A DNA stretch of 64,000 nt from Sphingomonas mali NBRC 15500 (GCF_001598415.1 NZ_BCYX01000024.1:1-64000), one strand, 5' to 3'. Positions 9,468 to 19,652 are shown, counted from the first letter of the stretch. Numbers and translations are program-made. Notes: a model not told the origin generated them from the sequence alone.

Positions 9468-9578
9468 TATATTGGTATCTATCAGCAAAGCGAGTCCCGA
9501 CGCAGAGTCTGGGCTGGACACAAGGAAAAAGGGCGCCGCCGGTAACGCTCCCTATTGTGGGATAGGACCTATATTGGT
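9468..9578. promoter_or_regulatory. Divergent promoter region with a repeated GntR-type motif
   Basis: The 250-bp gap between the regulator and the GH20 gene holds TATATTGGT twice (9468-9476 and 9570-9578), 102 bp apart. The second lies in ACC-N6-GGT (9567-9578), an approximate palindrome; the first continues into TTGGTATC. TGGTATT half-sites have been reported for the GntR-type regulator NagQ of Xanthomonas (recalled from the literature). A related site is seen before the TonB receptor gene near 19.24 kb. Binding by the adjacent GntR protein is inference. Confidence 0.4.
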
Positions 9579-9618
9579 TACACGTTCGCAGGCCGCGTCG
9601 GCCGGCGGAGGACAAAAG

Positions 9619-11946
9619 ATGCGGATTGCCGGGATGCGGCTACGTGCTCTGAGTTGGGCGATGCTGTTCTGCAGTTCCGGGGCTATGGCACAGGCATCCG
9701 ATCCGCTGCCGCTGACGCCTTTTCCCCAATCGGTTGCGCGCGGGGCCGGCAGCTTCACCGTGTCGGACGGCGCGGCGATCGGTACCGCACCGGACGACAA
9801 GGGCGCCGAGGCCGCGGCACGCGTGCTGGCGGCGCATGTGAGGATCGAGCGCGGACTGAAGCTGACTGCGCTTGACGGCCCCGGCGCAATCACGCTTGCG
9901 CGCGACGCATCGGTCCGCGGCGACGAAGCCTATCGGCTCGTGGTCGATGCACGGGGTATCCGCATCAGTGCCTCGGGTGACCGCGGGTTGCTGTACGGCG
10001 CGATGACCGTCGCCCAGTTGCTGAGCCCCGATCGCCGCTTCGGCAAGCCGGTAAAGGTGCCGGCGGTGACGATCGAAGATGCGCCCCGCTTCGGCTGGCG
10101 CGGGCTGATGCTCGACGTGGCGCGCCATTATCAGCCGATCGAAGCGATCTACGCGGTCGTCGACCAGATGGCGTCGGTGAAGCTCAACACGCTGCATTTA
10201 CATCTGACCGACGACCAGGGTTGGCGCTTCGAAGTGAAACGCTATCCCAAGCTGACCGAACTGGGTGCGTGGCGCACGCCGCCCTCGACTGGCGGTGCGC
10301 CGGGCGCCAAGGTGGGCGGCTTCTACACGCAGGAGCAATTGAAAGCGCTGGTCGCTTATGCCGCCGAGCGGGGCATCACCATCGTCCCCGAGATCGACTT
10401 GCCCGGACATGCCCAGGCGCTCGTCGCGGCCTATCCGGAGTTCGGCGTGTTCGGCGACCGGCCGGGCGTGTCCCACGACTGGGGGGTCAATCCCTATCTG
10501 CTCAACCCCGGCCCCAAAGGCGTCGCCTTCGTCAAGCAGGTGCTCGACGAGCTGATGGCGGTGTTCCCCGGCACCTTTATCCATCTTGGCGGCGACGAGG
10601 CGATCAAGGACCAGTGGCAGCGCTCCCCGCAGGTCCAGGCCCAGATCAAGGCGCTCGGGCTGAAGGATGAGAATCAGCTGCAAAGCTGGCTGATCGACGA
10701 GTTCGGCAATTATCTGGCCGCCAAGGGTCGGCGCCTGATCGGCTGGGACGAGATCCTCGAGGGCGGACTGCCTGCCTCGGCCTCGGTGATGTCGTGGCGC
10801 GGCGAGAAGGGCGCGGTCGACGCCGCCAACCAGGATCATGACGTCGTGCTGAGCCCAGCGCCGACGCTATATTTCGACAGCTTGCAGAGCGATCTCGGCG
10901 ACGAACCGCCGGGGCGGCTTTCGATCCAGACGCTCGCCGACGTCTACAAATATGAGCCAATGCCTGCGGGGATCGACGCCGAAAAGGCAAAGCATGTGCT
11001 CGGTGCACAGGCCAATGCGTGGAGCGAGTTTCTCGTCACGCCCTATCAGGTGCAGCACATGCTCTTTCCGCGCGCCGCGGCGCTCGCCGAGATCACCTGG
11101 TCGGCAAAGGACAAGCGCGACTTCGCGAGCTTCCTGGCGCGGCTCGATCCCCAGATCCAGCGCTGGCGGCGCTCGGGCATGGAGGTCGCCGACAGCGCCT
11201 TCGCGGTAGGATTTCGACTTGAGGGTGCGCGTGGCGCGGCGTTGCGCACGAACCGGGTGCGCGTCGCGCTCGCGACCCAGGCGCCCTACGGCACGATCCG
11301 CTATACGCTCGACGGTACGGCGCCCGGCCCGAAGTCGCCCGCCTACAAGGCGCCGCTGGCGCTCAAGCCCGGGGCGACGATCCGCGCCGTGGCATTCGAC
11401 GCCGGGGGCAATGCCACCGCCCGGCCGCGCAGCTTCGATACCGGCCGGGCGGCATTGCTGACGCGGACCAGCTCTGAACTGGTCGCCTGTCCGCACGGCG
11501 CCTTCGGCCTGCGCGTTCCGCTGACCTCTGAGGCGACCGACAACGCTCCGGTATTCAACGTCAATTTGTTCGATACCTGCAGCGCCTATCCGGCGGCACC
11601 GCTCGATCTGGCGAAGAGCTTCACGGTCGACGTTGCCCGGCTGCCACGGCATTATGGACTTGCACACGAGGCCAAGGCGCTGCGCGAACATTATAATGTC
11701 ACCACCTATGGCGAACTGGTGATCGTCGCGCGCTGCATCGCCGCGGCCAAGGACAAGGCGATCGAGCCGGTCGTGGTCGCCACGTTCCCGCTACCCGATC
11801 CGGCGGCGGCGCCCGCGCGGTTCAGCCTCTCGGGCGCGCTGCCGGCGATGGCGGGCGACGAGGATATCTGCTTCCAGTTCACCGCGCCGCTTTCCGGCCC
11901 TTATTATGCGGTCGAACGCGCGGTGCTCAGCGAGGCGGCGAAGTGA
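9619..11946 (+). CDS. Beta-N-acetylhexosaminidase, GH20
   Basis: A 775-residue family 20 glycosidase that releases terminal beta-GlcNAc or beta-GalNAc. The ATG at 9619 follows GGAGGAC and gives a Sec signal ending near AMAQA (about residue 25). The N-terminal GH20b-like domain is followed by the barrel: HLHLTDDQGWRFE, and the catalytic Asp-Glu pair in HLGGDE (about D326-E327), in which Asp orients the substrate N-acetyl group. The C-terminal part includes a chitobiase-type beta domain (YTLDGTAPGPKSPAYKAPL). It is the first gene of a four-gene operon and its stop overlaps the GTG of the next gene by 4 nt. Confidence 0.93.
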   Translation: MRIAGMRLRALSWAMLFCSSGAMAQASDPLPLTPFPQSVARGAGSFTVSDGAAIGTAPDDKGAEAAARVLAAHVRIERGLKLTALDGPGAITLARDASVRGDEAYRLVVDARGIRISASGDRGLLYGAMTVAQLLSPDRRFGKPVKVPAVTIEDAPRFGWRGLMLDVARHYQPIEAIYAVVDQMASVKLNTLHLHLTDDQGWRFEVKRYPKLTELGAWRTPPSTGGAPGAKVGGFYTQEQLKALVAYAAERGITIVPEIDLPGHAQALVAAYPEFGVFGDRPGVSHDWGVNPYLLNPGPKGVAFVKQVLDELMAVFPGTFIHLGGDEAIKDQWQRSPQVQAQIKALGLKDENQLQSWLIDEFGNYLAAKGRRLIGWDEILEGGLPASASVMSWRGEKGAVDAANQDHDVVLSPAPTLYFDSLQSDLGDEPPGRLSIQTLADVYKYEPMPAGIDAEKAKHVLGAQANAWSEFLVTPYQVQHMLFPRAAALAEITWSAKDKRDFASFLARLDPQIQRWRRSGMEVADSAFAVGFRLEGARGAALRTNRVRVALATQAPYGTIRYTLDGTAPGPKSPAYKAPLALKPGATIRAVAFDAGGNATARPRSFDTGRAALLTRTSSELVACPHGAFGLRVPLTSEATDNAPVFNVNLFDTCSAYPAAPLDLAKSFTVDVARLPRHYGLAHEAKALREHYNVTTYGELVIVARCIAAAKDKAIEPVVVATFPLPDPAAAPARFSLSGALPAMAGDEDICFQFTAPLSGPYYAVERAVLSEAAK

Positions 11947-14534
11947 GGCGCGGTATGCTCGCGCTGCTGCTGCCGGCGCTCCTGGCCAGCGTCTCGGCCT
12001 GGGCGGCGCCGCGCGAGACAATATCGCTCGACGGCGCTTGGCAAGTGCGGATCGATCCCGCCGACCAGGCGGCGAGGGCGCACCCCAAAGAGGCACAATG
12101 GTTTCCCGCGCGCGTGCCGGGCAGCGTCCAGCAGGACCTGATCGCCGCCGGTCGCGTCCCGGATCCCTTCAAGGGGATCAACGAGGCGCCGATCCAATGG
12201 GCGGGACTGACAAGCTGGCAGTTTCGGCGCGTGATCGACGTGACGCCGGCGATGCTGGCGCGCGAGCATGTCGAGCTGGTGTTCGACGGGCTCGACACGT
12301 TCGCGACGGTGACGGTGAACGGCAGGCAATTGCTGGCCACCGACAATGCGCATCGCCGCTGGCGAGTCGATGCCAAAGCGGCGCTGAAGCCGGGTCGCAA
12401 CGAACTGATCGTCGCCATCGCATCGCCGATCCGGACGCTCCAGCCGATGGTGTTGGCCACGCCCAATCCGCTGCCCGGCGAATATGATTCCGCGTTTGGC
12501 GACGAGCCCAAGGGCAAGCAGACCTCACCCTATATCCGCAAGCCCAAATATCAGTACAGCTGGGACTGGGCGCCGCGGCTGGTGACCATAGGCCTATGGC
12601 GGCCGGTGCGGCTCGAAGCGTGGGACGAGGCGCGGATCGACGGCTTCCGCGTGGACCAGGAAGCGCTCAACGACAGCGAGGCGCGGCTGGTCGCGCGCTG
12701 GCGGATCACCGCCGATGGCCCGGCGACCGTCACGGTGCGTGCTCGGGTGACCGGGCCGGACGGCAACAAGGTCGAGGTCAGCCGCGCCGCCAGCCTGGTT
12801 GCTGGCGACAATTGGGTGAGCGCCCCGATCGCGATCGAGAAGCCGCAGCGTTGGTGGCCCGTCGGCTATGGCGCGCAGCCGCTCTATTCGGTCGAGGCGC
12901 TGCTCGACACCGGCGGCGAGACCAGCGACCGGGTGACCCAGCGGATCGGGCTGCGCACCACCGAGTTGATCCGCAAGGACGGCAGCTTCGGCTTCCGGAT
13001 CAACGGCGTGCCGATCTTCGCCAAGGGCGCGAACCTCATCCCCTTCGACAGCTTCCCGGCGCGCGTGCCGGAGGCGCAGATGCGCCAGATCCTCCAAAGT
13101 GCGCGCGACGCCAACATGAACATGATCCGCGTCTGGGGTGGCGGTTATTATCTGGACGACGCTTTCTACACGCTCGCCGACCAGATGGGCCTGATGATCT
13201 GGCAGGATTTCATGTTCGGCGGAGCGGTGACACCGCCCGATGCGGCGTTCCGCGACAATGTGCGGATCGAAGCCGACGAACAGGTCGAACGGCTCCAGCC
13301 GCATCCGTCGATGGTCGGCTGGTCCGGCGGCAACGAGGTCCTGGCGGGCTGGGAGAATTGGTCCGACCGCAAGGCGTTCAAGAAAAGCGTCGGCGCCGAC
13401 GAACAGGAGCGGATCGGTACGGGCATGGCGGTGCTGTTCGACCGCGTGCTGCGCGACGCCGTGCTGACCCGGGCGCCGGGCACACCCTATTGGCCGGGCT
13501 CGCCCTCGGCCGATTATGACGGCCCGGTCGACACCGACAAGGACGGCGACCGCCATTTCTGGGATGTGTGGTCGGGCTCCAAGCCGGTCGAGCGCTATCT
13601 CGATTCGTGCCCGCGCTTCATGTCCGAATATGGCTTCCAGGCGATGCCGGACCTGTCGACGATCCGCGGCTTTGCCGGCAACGGCCCGCTCGCGATCGAC
13701 AGCCCGGTGCTCAAGGCGCACCAGAAGTTCCTGGCGGGGGAGGGCAACGAGCGCCTCCAGCTCTATCTCGACCAGCGGCTGCGCAAGCCTCGGGACTTTG
13801 CCGACCTGGTCTATCTGACGCAGGTCAACCAGGCACAGGCGATCGAGATGGCGGCGCGGCATCACCGCGCGTGTCGGCCGGTGACCCTGGGCTCGCTCTA
13901 CTGGCAGCTCAACGACACATGGCCGGCGATCTCATGGTCGAGCATCGACTATAACGGCCAGTGGAAGCTGCTCCATTATGCGGCGCGGCGCTTCTTCGCG
14001 CCGCAGGCGATCGTCGCCGAGCATAAGGACGGCGCCACGCGCATCGCGCTCGTCTCCGACGCGACCGCGCCGATCGCGGCCGAATGGCGCATCCGCGCGT
14101 TCGACATGGCCGGAAAGCCGCTCGGCGCGAAGGCCGCGGACGTGACGCTCGAACCGCTGGGCGCACAGGAGGCGGCGAGTATCGCCGATGCCGATCTGTT
14201 CGCGGGCGCCGACCCCAAAGCGAGCTTCGCCGTCGCCGAACTGCTGGTCGACGGACGCGCCGTCTCGCGCACCATCGTCGAGCGTGCGCTGCCCAAGGAC
14301 ATGGCCTATCCGGCGCCCGGGCTCACCGCACGCTGGAACGGCAAGCGCGTGACGATCACGGCGGGCGCGCTCGCTCGCGCGGTGATGCTCGACTTCGGCG
14401 ACGTCGCCGCGCAGCCGAGCGATGACGGCTTCGACCTCCTCCCTGGTGAGAGCGTGACCATCGACGTGGTTTCCGACGCTTCCGCGGCGGCGCTTCGCCG
14501 CGCGCTCACCCTACGCACACTGGGGCCGCAATGA
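11943..14534 (+). CDS. Exo-beta-mannosidase, GH2
   Basis: An 863-residue family 2 beta-mannosidase with a signal peptide (MLALLLPALLASVSAWA). The family signature IRVWGGGYYLDDAFY is followed by MIWQDFMF, the acid/base glutamate in WSGGNEV (about E465) and the nucleophile in MSEYGFQAMP (about E562). LGSLYWQLNDTWPAISWSS is also typical. The start is a GTG overlapping the GH20 stop (GTGA), which implies translational coupling; an ATG at 11955 is an alternative. In an N-glycan setting it would split the core Man-beta-1,4-GlcNAc bond after the alpha-mannoses are gone. Beta-mannan oligomers are another possible substrate. Confidence 0.92.
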   Translation: MRRGMLALLLPALLASVSAWAAPRETISLDGAWQVRIDPADQAARAHPKEAQWFPARVPGSVQQDLIAAGRVPDPFKGINEAPIQWAGLTSWQFRRVIDVTPAMLAREHVELVFDGLDTFATVTVNGRQLLATDNAHRRWRVDAKAALKPGRNELIVAIASPIRTLQPMVLATPNPLPGEYDSAFGDEPKGKQTSPYIRKPKYQYSWDWAPRLVTIGLWRPVRLEAWDEARIDGFRVDQEALNDSEARLVARWRITADGPATVTVRARVTGPDGNKVEVSRAASLVAGDNWVSAPIAIEKPQRWWPVGYGAQPLYSVEALLDTGGETSDRVTQRIGLRTTELIRKDGSFGFRINGVPIFAKGANLIPFDSFPARVPEAQMRQILQSARDANMNMIRVWGGGYYLDDAFYTLADQMGLMIWQDFMFGGAVTPPDAAFRDNVRIEADEQVERLQPHPSMVGWSGGNEVLAGWENWSDRKAFKKSVGADEQERIGTGMAVLFDRVLRDAVLTRAPGTPYWPGSPSADYDGPVDTDKDGDRHFWDVWSGSKPVERYLDSCPRFMSEYGFQAMPDLSTIRGFAGNGPLAIDSPVLKAHQKFLAGEGNERLQLYLDQRLRKPRDFADLVYLTQVNQAQAIEMAARHHRACRPVTLGSLYWQLNDTWPAISWSSIDYNGQWKLLHYAARRFFAPQAIVAEHKDGATRIALVSDATAPIAAEWRIRAFDMAGKPLGAKAADVTLEPLGAQEAASIADADLFAGADPKASFAVAELLVDGRAVSRTIVERALPKDMAYPAPGLTARWNGKRVTITAGALARAVMLDFGDVAAQPSDDGFDLLPGESVTIDVVSDASAAALRRALTLRTLGPQ

Positions 14535-17095
14535 GCATTCCGCTGATCCTGCTCGCCCTGTTCGGGCCCGATCCCGATGCGGTGGCCAAGACGGTAGAGA
14601 CGATGACCGTCGAGGAGAAGGCGGCCCAGCTCCAGAATACGGCCCCCGCCGATGCCGAGGCGGGGCTTCCTGCCTATGACTGGTGGAACGAGGGATTGCA
14701 TGGGCTGGCGCGCAATGGCGACGCGACCGTCTTTCCCCAGGCGATCGGGCTGGCGGCGACATGGGATCCCGACCTGATGCGCCGCGTCGGCGATGTGGTC
14801 GCGACCGAGGCGCGCGCCAAGTTCAACGCGCGTCCGATCGGCGCCGACCGGCGGATTTACGAAGGGCTGACGATCTGGTCGCCCAATATCAACATCTTCC
14901 GCGATCCGCGCTGGGGCCGTGGCCAGGAAACCTATGGCGAGGACCCGTATCTGACCGGGCATCTCGGCGTTGCGTTCATCCAGGGATTGCAGGGTCCCGA
15001 TCCCGCCCACCCCAAGGTAATCGCCACGCCCAAGCATTTCGTGGTGCATAGCGGCCCCGAGGCCGGGCGCGACGGCTTCGACGTCGACCCGAGTCCGCAG
15101 GACATGGAATCGACCTATCTGCCCGCTTTCCGGCTGGCAGTGACGGACGGCAAGGCGCGGTCGCTGATGTGCGCGTACAATGCCATCCATGGCGTTCCCG
15201 TCTGCGCGCAGCCGTCGTTGATGATCGATCGGCTGCGCGGCGACTGGGGTTTCACGGGCTTTACGGTTTCCGACTGCGATGCCGTCGCCAACATCTCCCT
15301 GTTCCACCACTACCGGCTCGACACCGCGGCGGCGGCGGCGGCGGCGATCAAGGGCGGCACCGACCTCAATTGCGGATCGGCCTATGCAGCTCTGCCCCAG
15401 GCGGTGAAGCGCGGGCTGGTGAGCGAGGCCGAGATCGACACCGCGCTCGTCCGCGCGCTCTCCGCGCGGCAGGCGCTTGGCACGGTGTTCGGCGCCACCA
15501 GCCCCTGGAACCGGATTTCGCCGGAGGCGGTCGGCACGCCCGCGCATCGGGCGCTCGCGCTGGAGGCGGCGCGCAAAGCGATCGTATTGCTCAAGAACGA
15601 CGCAGGCCGGCTGCCGCTCGCGGCCGGCAGCCGCGTCGCCGTGATCGGCGCCGATGCCGACGACCTGAACATTCTTGAAGCCAATTACCACGGCACCGCC
15701 GTCGATCCGGTGACGCCGCTGGAGGGCATCCGCCGCCAGTTCGGCGCGACCAATGTGCGTTATGCCCAGGGCTCGACTTTGGTCGACGGCGCCCCCGTCC
15801 TGGTACCCGAGACCGCGTTCACGGCAGACGGCCAGCCCGGACTGAAAGCCGAATATTTCGCGAGCCCCACCGTTACCGGCGCACCGGTAGCGGTGCGGCG
15901 GGACCGGCGGATCGACTTCAATTATACGCGTGCCGCGCCGCTTGCCGGTCTCGACGCCCGGGGGTTCGCGGTGCGCTGGACGGGTACGCTCGTGCCGCCG
16001 GGACCGGGGCGCTACACGCTGGCGATCGACATTCCGGCCTGCTGGAAGGATTGCAAGACGCACGACGCGGTGCGGCTGTGGATCGACGGCAAGCCGCTCC
16101 ATCAGGGGCCGCTCGGCAAGGGGCGGGTCGAGCTTCCGCTCTTCAGCGACGGACGCCGCCACGATTTCCGGCTCGAACTCGACCATCACGGCGAGGACGA
16201 GGGGATCAGGTTGCTGTGGATCCCGCCGGCCGAGCCCTTGCTCGCCCAGGCCGTGGCCGCCGCCCGCGATTCCGACGTGGTGGTTGCGGTGCTTGGCCTC
16301 TCGCCCGATCTCGAGGGCGAAGCGCTGCCGGTGAGCGTGCCCGGCTTTGTCGGCGGCGACCGGACCGACATCGCCTTGCCGCTCGCGCAGCAGCGGTTGC
16401 TCCAGGCGCTTCGCGACACCGGCAAGCCGGTGGTGCTGGTGCTGACCAGCGGCAGCGCGGTCGCGGTGGATCCGGCGATGGCCGATGCGATCCTGGCTAC
16501 ATGGTATCCGGGGGAAGCGGGCGGCACCGCGCTGGCCGAGACGCTGGCGGGATTGAACAATCCCTCGGGACGTCTGCCCGTGACCTTCTACAGGTCGACC
16601 TCGGACCTGCCCGCCTTCGTCGATTACGGGATGAAGGAGCGCACCTATCGCTTCTTCACCGGAACGCCGCTCTGGGGGTTTGGCTATGGTCTTAGCTACA
16701 CGCACTTCGACTATGCGGGAGTGACGGCGAAAGCGATCGGCACCACCGCGCCGGTCGATGTGCGCGTCACGGTGCGCAACAGCGGCGCGCGGGCAGGCGA
16801 GGAGGTTGTGCAGGCCTATCTCGTGCCGCCGGCCGAAAAGGGCACGACGTTCACCGGCCCCGTGCTGCAACGCCAGCTGGTCGCGTTCCGCCGCGTGGCG
16901 CTGGCCCCCGGCAAGGCCCAGACGCTGCGCTTTACGCTCGATTCGCGCAGTATCAGCACGGTTGCGCGTGACGGCACGCGTCGCGTCCTTCCGGGCGGCT
17001 ATCGCCTTTGGGTGGGCGGCGGGCAGCCCGGCACGACGCCCGGCCAATGGGTCGATTTCACGCTCGGCGGGGAAGCGCAGGCGTTGCCGAAATGA
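14531..17095 (+). CDS. GH3 beta-glycosidase with PA14 domain (beta-xylosidase-like)
   Basis: An 854-residue family 3 glycosidase. The opening YDWWNEGLHGLARNG and FPQAIGLAATWD are those of the beta-xylosidase/arabinofuranosidase branch. The nucleophile is in GFTVSDCDAV (about D248). A PA14 domain is inserted at about residues 435-570 (GLKAEYFASP ... IRLLWIPPAEP), then the GH3 C-terminal and fibronectin-like domains. The ATG overlaps the beta-mannosidase stop by 4 nt. The first residues are hydrophobic (MSIPLILLALF), a short possible signal. Beta-xylosidase is the best guess; beta-glucosidase or beta-GlcNAc activity also occurs in related GH3 enzymes. Confidence 0.88.
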   Translation: MSIPLILLALFGPDPDAVAKTVETMTVEEKAAQLQNTAPADAEAGLPAYDWWNEGLHGLARNGDATVFPQAIGLAATWDPDLMRRVGDVVATEARAKFNARPIGADRRIYEGLTIWSPNINIFRDPRWGRGQETYGEDPYLTGHLGVAFIQGLQGPDPAHPKVIATPKHFVVHSGPEAGRDGFDVDPSPQDMESTYLPAFRLAVTDGKARSLMCAYNAIHGVPVCAQPSLMIDRLRGDWGFTGFTVSDCDAVANISLFHHYRLDTAAAAAAAIKGGTDLNCGSAYAALPQAVKRGLVSEAEIDTALVRALSARQALGTVFGATSPWNRISPEAVGTPAHRALALEAARKAIVLLKNDAGRLPLAAGSRVAVIGADADDLNILEANYHGTAVDPVTPLEGIRRQFGATNVRYAQGSTLVDGAPVLVPETAFTADGQPGLKAEYFASPTVTGAPVAVRRDRRIDFNYTRAAPLAGLDARGFAVRWTGTLVPPGPGRYTLAIDIPACWKDCKTHDAVRLWIDGKPLHQGPLGKGRVELPLFSDGRRHDFRLELDHHGEDEGIRLLWIPPAEPLLAQAVAAARDSDVVVAVLGLSPDLEGEALPVSVPGFVGGDRTDIALPLAQQRLLQALRDTGKPVVLVLTSGSAVAVDPAMADAILATWYPGEAGGTALAETLAGLNNPSGRLPVTFYRSTSDLPAFVDYGMKERTYRFFTGTPLWGFGYGLSYTHFDYAGVTAKAIGTTAPVDVRVTVRNSGARAGEEVVQAYLVPPAEKGTTFTGPVLQRQLVAFRRVALAPGKAQTLRFTLDSRSISTVARDGTRRVLPGGYRLWVGGGQPGTTPGQWVDFTLGGEAQALPK

Positions 17096-17153
17096 TCGAC
17101 CACCGCACCTTGTGGCGCCAGCTTCGGCCGCGCTCCCGTCTGAGAGGATCCGC

Positions 17154-19076
17154 ATGACCGAGTTTTCCCGGCGCAGCCTGATCGCCACCGGCCTGGCGGC
17201 CGGCACCGTGCCCGTGCTTCCGGCACTGGCCGGCGCGCGCTCGGCCGCGCCCAAGCCTTTCGGCGCGGTGCCCAGCCCGCGGCAGTGGCGCTGGCATGGC
17301 CGCGAGCGATACGCATTCGTCCATTTCTCCATCAACACCTTCACCGACAAGGAATGGGGCTATGGGGACGAGGATCCCAAGCTCTTCAATCCGAGCGACT
17401 TCGACGCCGACCAGATCGTTGCAGCGGCCAAAGCAGGCGGGCTCGCGGGGCTGATCCTCACCGCCAAGCATCACGACGGCTTCTGCCTATGGCCGACCAA
17501 GCTCACCGAGCATTGCATCCGCAACAGCCCCTACAAGGCGGGCCAGGGCGACATCGTGCGCGAGATGGCGGATGCCTGCCGCCGCGCGAAATTGCCGTTC
17601 GGCCTCTATCTCTCGCCCTGGGATCGTAACCACGCCGATTATGGCCGCCCCGCTTATGTCGACTATTATCGCGCCCAGCTGACCGAATTGTGCACGCGCT
17701 ACGGCGCGCTGTTCGAAGTGTGGTTCGATGGCGCCAATGGCGGCGACGGCTATTATGGCGGCGCGCGCGAAACGCGGAAGATCGACGCGCCGCGCTATTA
17801 CGACTGGCCGTCGATCGTCGCCCTGGTCCACAAGCTCCAGCCGGATGCGTGCACGTTCGATCCGCTGGGTGCCGACATCCGCTGGGTGGGCAACGAAGAC
17901 GGCGTAGCCGGCGACCCTTGCTGGCCGACCATGCCCAACGAGCCCTATGACCAGAAGAACGGCAATGCCGGGGTCCGCGGCGGCGCGCTCTGGTGGCCCG
18001 CGGAGACCGACGTGTCGATCCGTCCGGGCTGGTTCTACCACGCCGACGAGGATTCCAAGGTGAAAAGCCCCGAGCGGCTGATCCGGCTCTACGACGAATC
18101 GGTGGGGCGGGGGACCAATCTGAACCTCAACATCCCGCCCGATCGCCGCGGGCGGATACCCGACCAGGACGTGCGAATCCTCAAGTCGTTCGGCGACGCG
18201 ATCCGCGCGACCTTTGCCCGCGATCTGGCCCGAGGGGCGGTCGCGCATGCCAGCCACAGCCGCGGGGCCGGCTTCGAGCCGGCGCGCGTGCTCGACGGTG
18301 ATCGCGAGACCTATTGGGCAAGTCCCGACGGCGTGGTTGGCCCGACGCTGACGCTCGATCTCAGGCCGGGGACGCGCTTCGACGTGATCCGCCTTCGCGA
18401 ATATCTGCCGCTCGGCGTGCGGGTGACGCGCTTCGCAGTCGATGCCGAGATCGATGGCGCCTGGCGCACGCTTGCCCAGCATGACTGCATCTCGGCGCAG
18501 CGCGTGATCCGGCTCGATGCGCCGATCGCGCCGCGCCGCGTGCGGCTACGCGTGCTGGATGCGGCAGTCTGTCCGACGATTAGCGAGTTCGCGTTGTTCC
18601 GTGCGGTCGCGCCGGTGCCGGTGCCGGCGATCGTCTCGAGCGACCCCAATGTGCTCGATGTGGCCAAGTGGAAAGTCGTGTCGGCCAGCGCGCCCGGCGC
18701 GGAGAGATTGCTCGACAACGATGCGGCGACGATCTGGGTGCAGGCGCGCCCGACGCCCGGCGCGCCCGCGCAGGTGACGGTCGACCTGGGCGCGGATGCG
18801 AATCTCGCCGGATTCAGCCTCACGCCCTCGCGTCAGGTGATGACCGACGCGGCACCACCCAAAGGCTATATCGCCGAGACGAGCCTGGATAATACCAATT
18901 GGGAACCAGCGGCGGCAGGCGAATTCTCCAACATTGCCTACGCGCTGTCGACGCAGCGAATCGCTTTCGCGAAAATGCGCCGCACACGCTATCTGCGCCT
19001 GACCTTTTCTGAGGCAGCTGTACCGGCAGCGAAGCTCGCAATCGCGGGCATAGGCGGGTTTGTCGCGCGCCCATAG
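17154..19076 (+). CDS. Alpha-L-fucosidase, GH29, with two discoidin-type domains
   Basis: A 640-residue family 29 fucosidase. The ATG at 17154, after GAGAGGATCC, gives a twin-arginine leader (FSRRSLIATGLAAG); the longer frame overlapping the GH3 gene is not used. The barrel has TAKHHDGFCLWPT and the nucleophile aspartate in EVWFDGANGG (about D192). Two F5/8 type C (discoidin) beta-sandwich domains follow, roughly residues 355-480 and 495-640. This domain order suits GH29 enzymes that remove alpha-1,3/4-linked fucose, as in Lewis structures or the plant N-glycan core. It starts 58 bp after the GH3 gene and closes the operon. Confidence 0.88.
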   Translation: MTEFSRRSLIATGLAAGTVPVLPALAGARSAAPKPFGAVPSPRQWRWHGRERYAFVHFSINTFTDKEWGYGDEDPKLFNPSDFDADQIVAAAKAGGLAGLILTAKHHDGFCLWPTKLTEHCIRNSPYKAGQGDIVREMADACRRAKLPFGLYLSPWDRNHADYGRPAYVDYYRAQLTELCTRYGALFEVWFDGANGGDGYYGGARETRKIDAPRYYDWPSIVALVHKLQPDACTFDPLGADIRWVGNEDGVAGDPCWPTMPNEPYDQKNGNAGVRGGALWWPAETDVSIRPGWFYHADEDSKVKSPERLIRLYDESVGRGTNLNLNIPPDRRGRIPDQDVRILKSFGDAIRATFARDLARGAVAHASHSRGAGFEPARVLDGDRETYWASPDGVVGPTLTLDLRPGTRFDVIRLREYLPLGVRVTRFAVDAEIDGAWRTLAQHDCISAQRVIRLDAPIAPRRVRLRVLDAAVCPTISEFALFRAVAPVPVPAIVSSDPNVLDVAKWKVVSASAPGAERLLDNDAATIWVQARPTPGAPAQVTVDLGADANLAGFSLTPSRQVMTDAAPPKGYIAETSLDNTNWEPAAAGEFSNIAYALSTQRIAFAKMRRTRYLRLTFSEAAVPAAKLAIAGIGGFVARP

Positions 19077-19652
19077 CGCCGAACGCTTCCCCAGCCGGCT
19101 CCATCGGATCGGCTTCCAAACCTTTGAATAATCGCGCGACTGACGGCCCTGTGCTGGGCCGCGGCTGCGCGATCGCGCGACCGCCACTGGCCAGTTGGTA
19201 TGCAAGTGGTGCGAAAATGATAAACCAAAGTAATTTTTGGTATTGCATTGAATTTTTATATATGAGAATTTTTGCTGTGCCGCGGGAGTGTCTCCGGGGA
19301 CGATCGGGGCGCTTTGAGCCTCTGGCAGGTCGCGAAGGATCTGGGATTGATATTGATGGGGATGTCTCGCCGCGGCGCATTTTACTCCGGACTTTCCGGA
19401 GCTGCTGTCGCGCAGCCGGTGCCAGCGCAGCCTGCGCGGCGCGCCGTCCTCGCGTCGACCTTGGATTTTGTCGCTGCCAATGTCGCGGCCTTGAAGCTCG
19501 ACAGCCGGGCGGGCGCCTCCGCGCTTCGGCCCGGCCTGGCCTTTGCGATGACCAGCCAAGCAGGGGGCACGTAAGTCCAAGCCGCTGAGAGCCTAAAGGG
19601 CCCGGCGGAACGAAGTGATTGTCAGGGATCGAAAAACAAGAGGGATTTAGTC
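19077..19652. promoter_or_regulatory. Long 5' region of the TonB receptor gene, with an AT-rich palindrome
   Basis: These 576 bp hold no gene I can support. At 19224-19241 ACCAAA-N6-TTTGGT forms an inverted repeat running into TTTGGTATTG, which echoes the TTGGTAT motif near 9.47 kb. An AT-rich tract (19210-19275) around it looks like the promoter. From there to the receptor start is about 380 nt, long enough for a structured leader. Frames of 100 and 154 codons in it show no family signs and no good start. Confidence 0.4.

Noticed and set aside
14306..17350. 1014-codon minus-strand frame across the GH3 gene
   Set aside because: Antisense shadow; it spans two genes and an intergenic gap and shows no domain, while the GH3 and GH29 genes are complete.
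19272..19574. 100-codon frame before the TonB receptor
   Set aside because: No recognisable family, poor start context, and it lies in a probable leader or promoter region.
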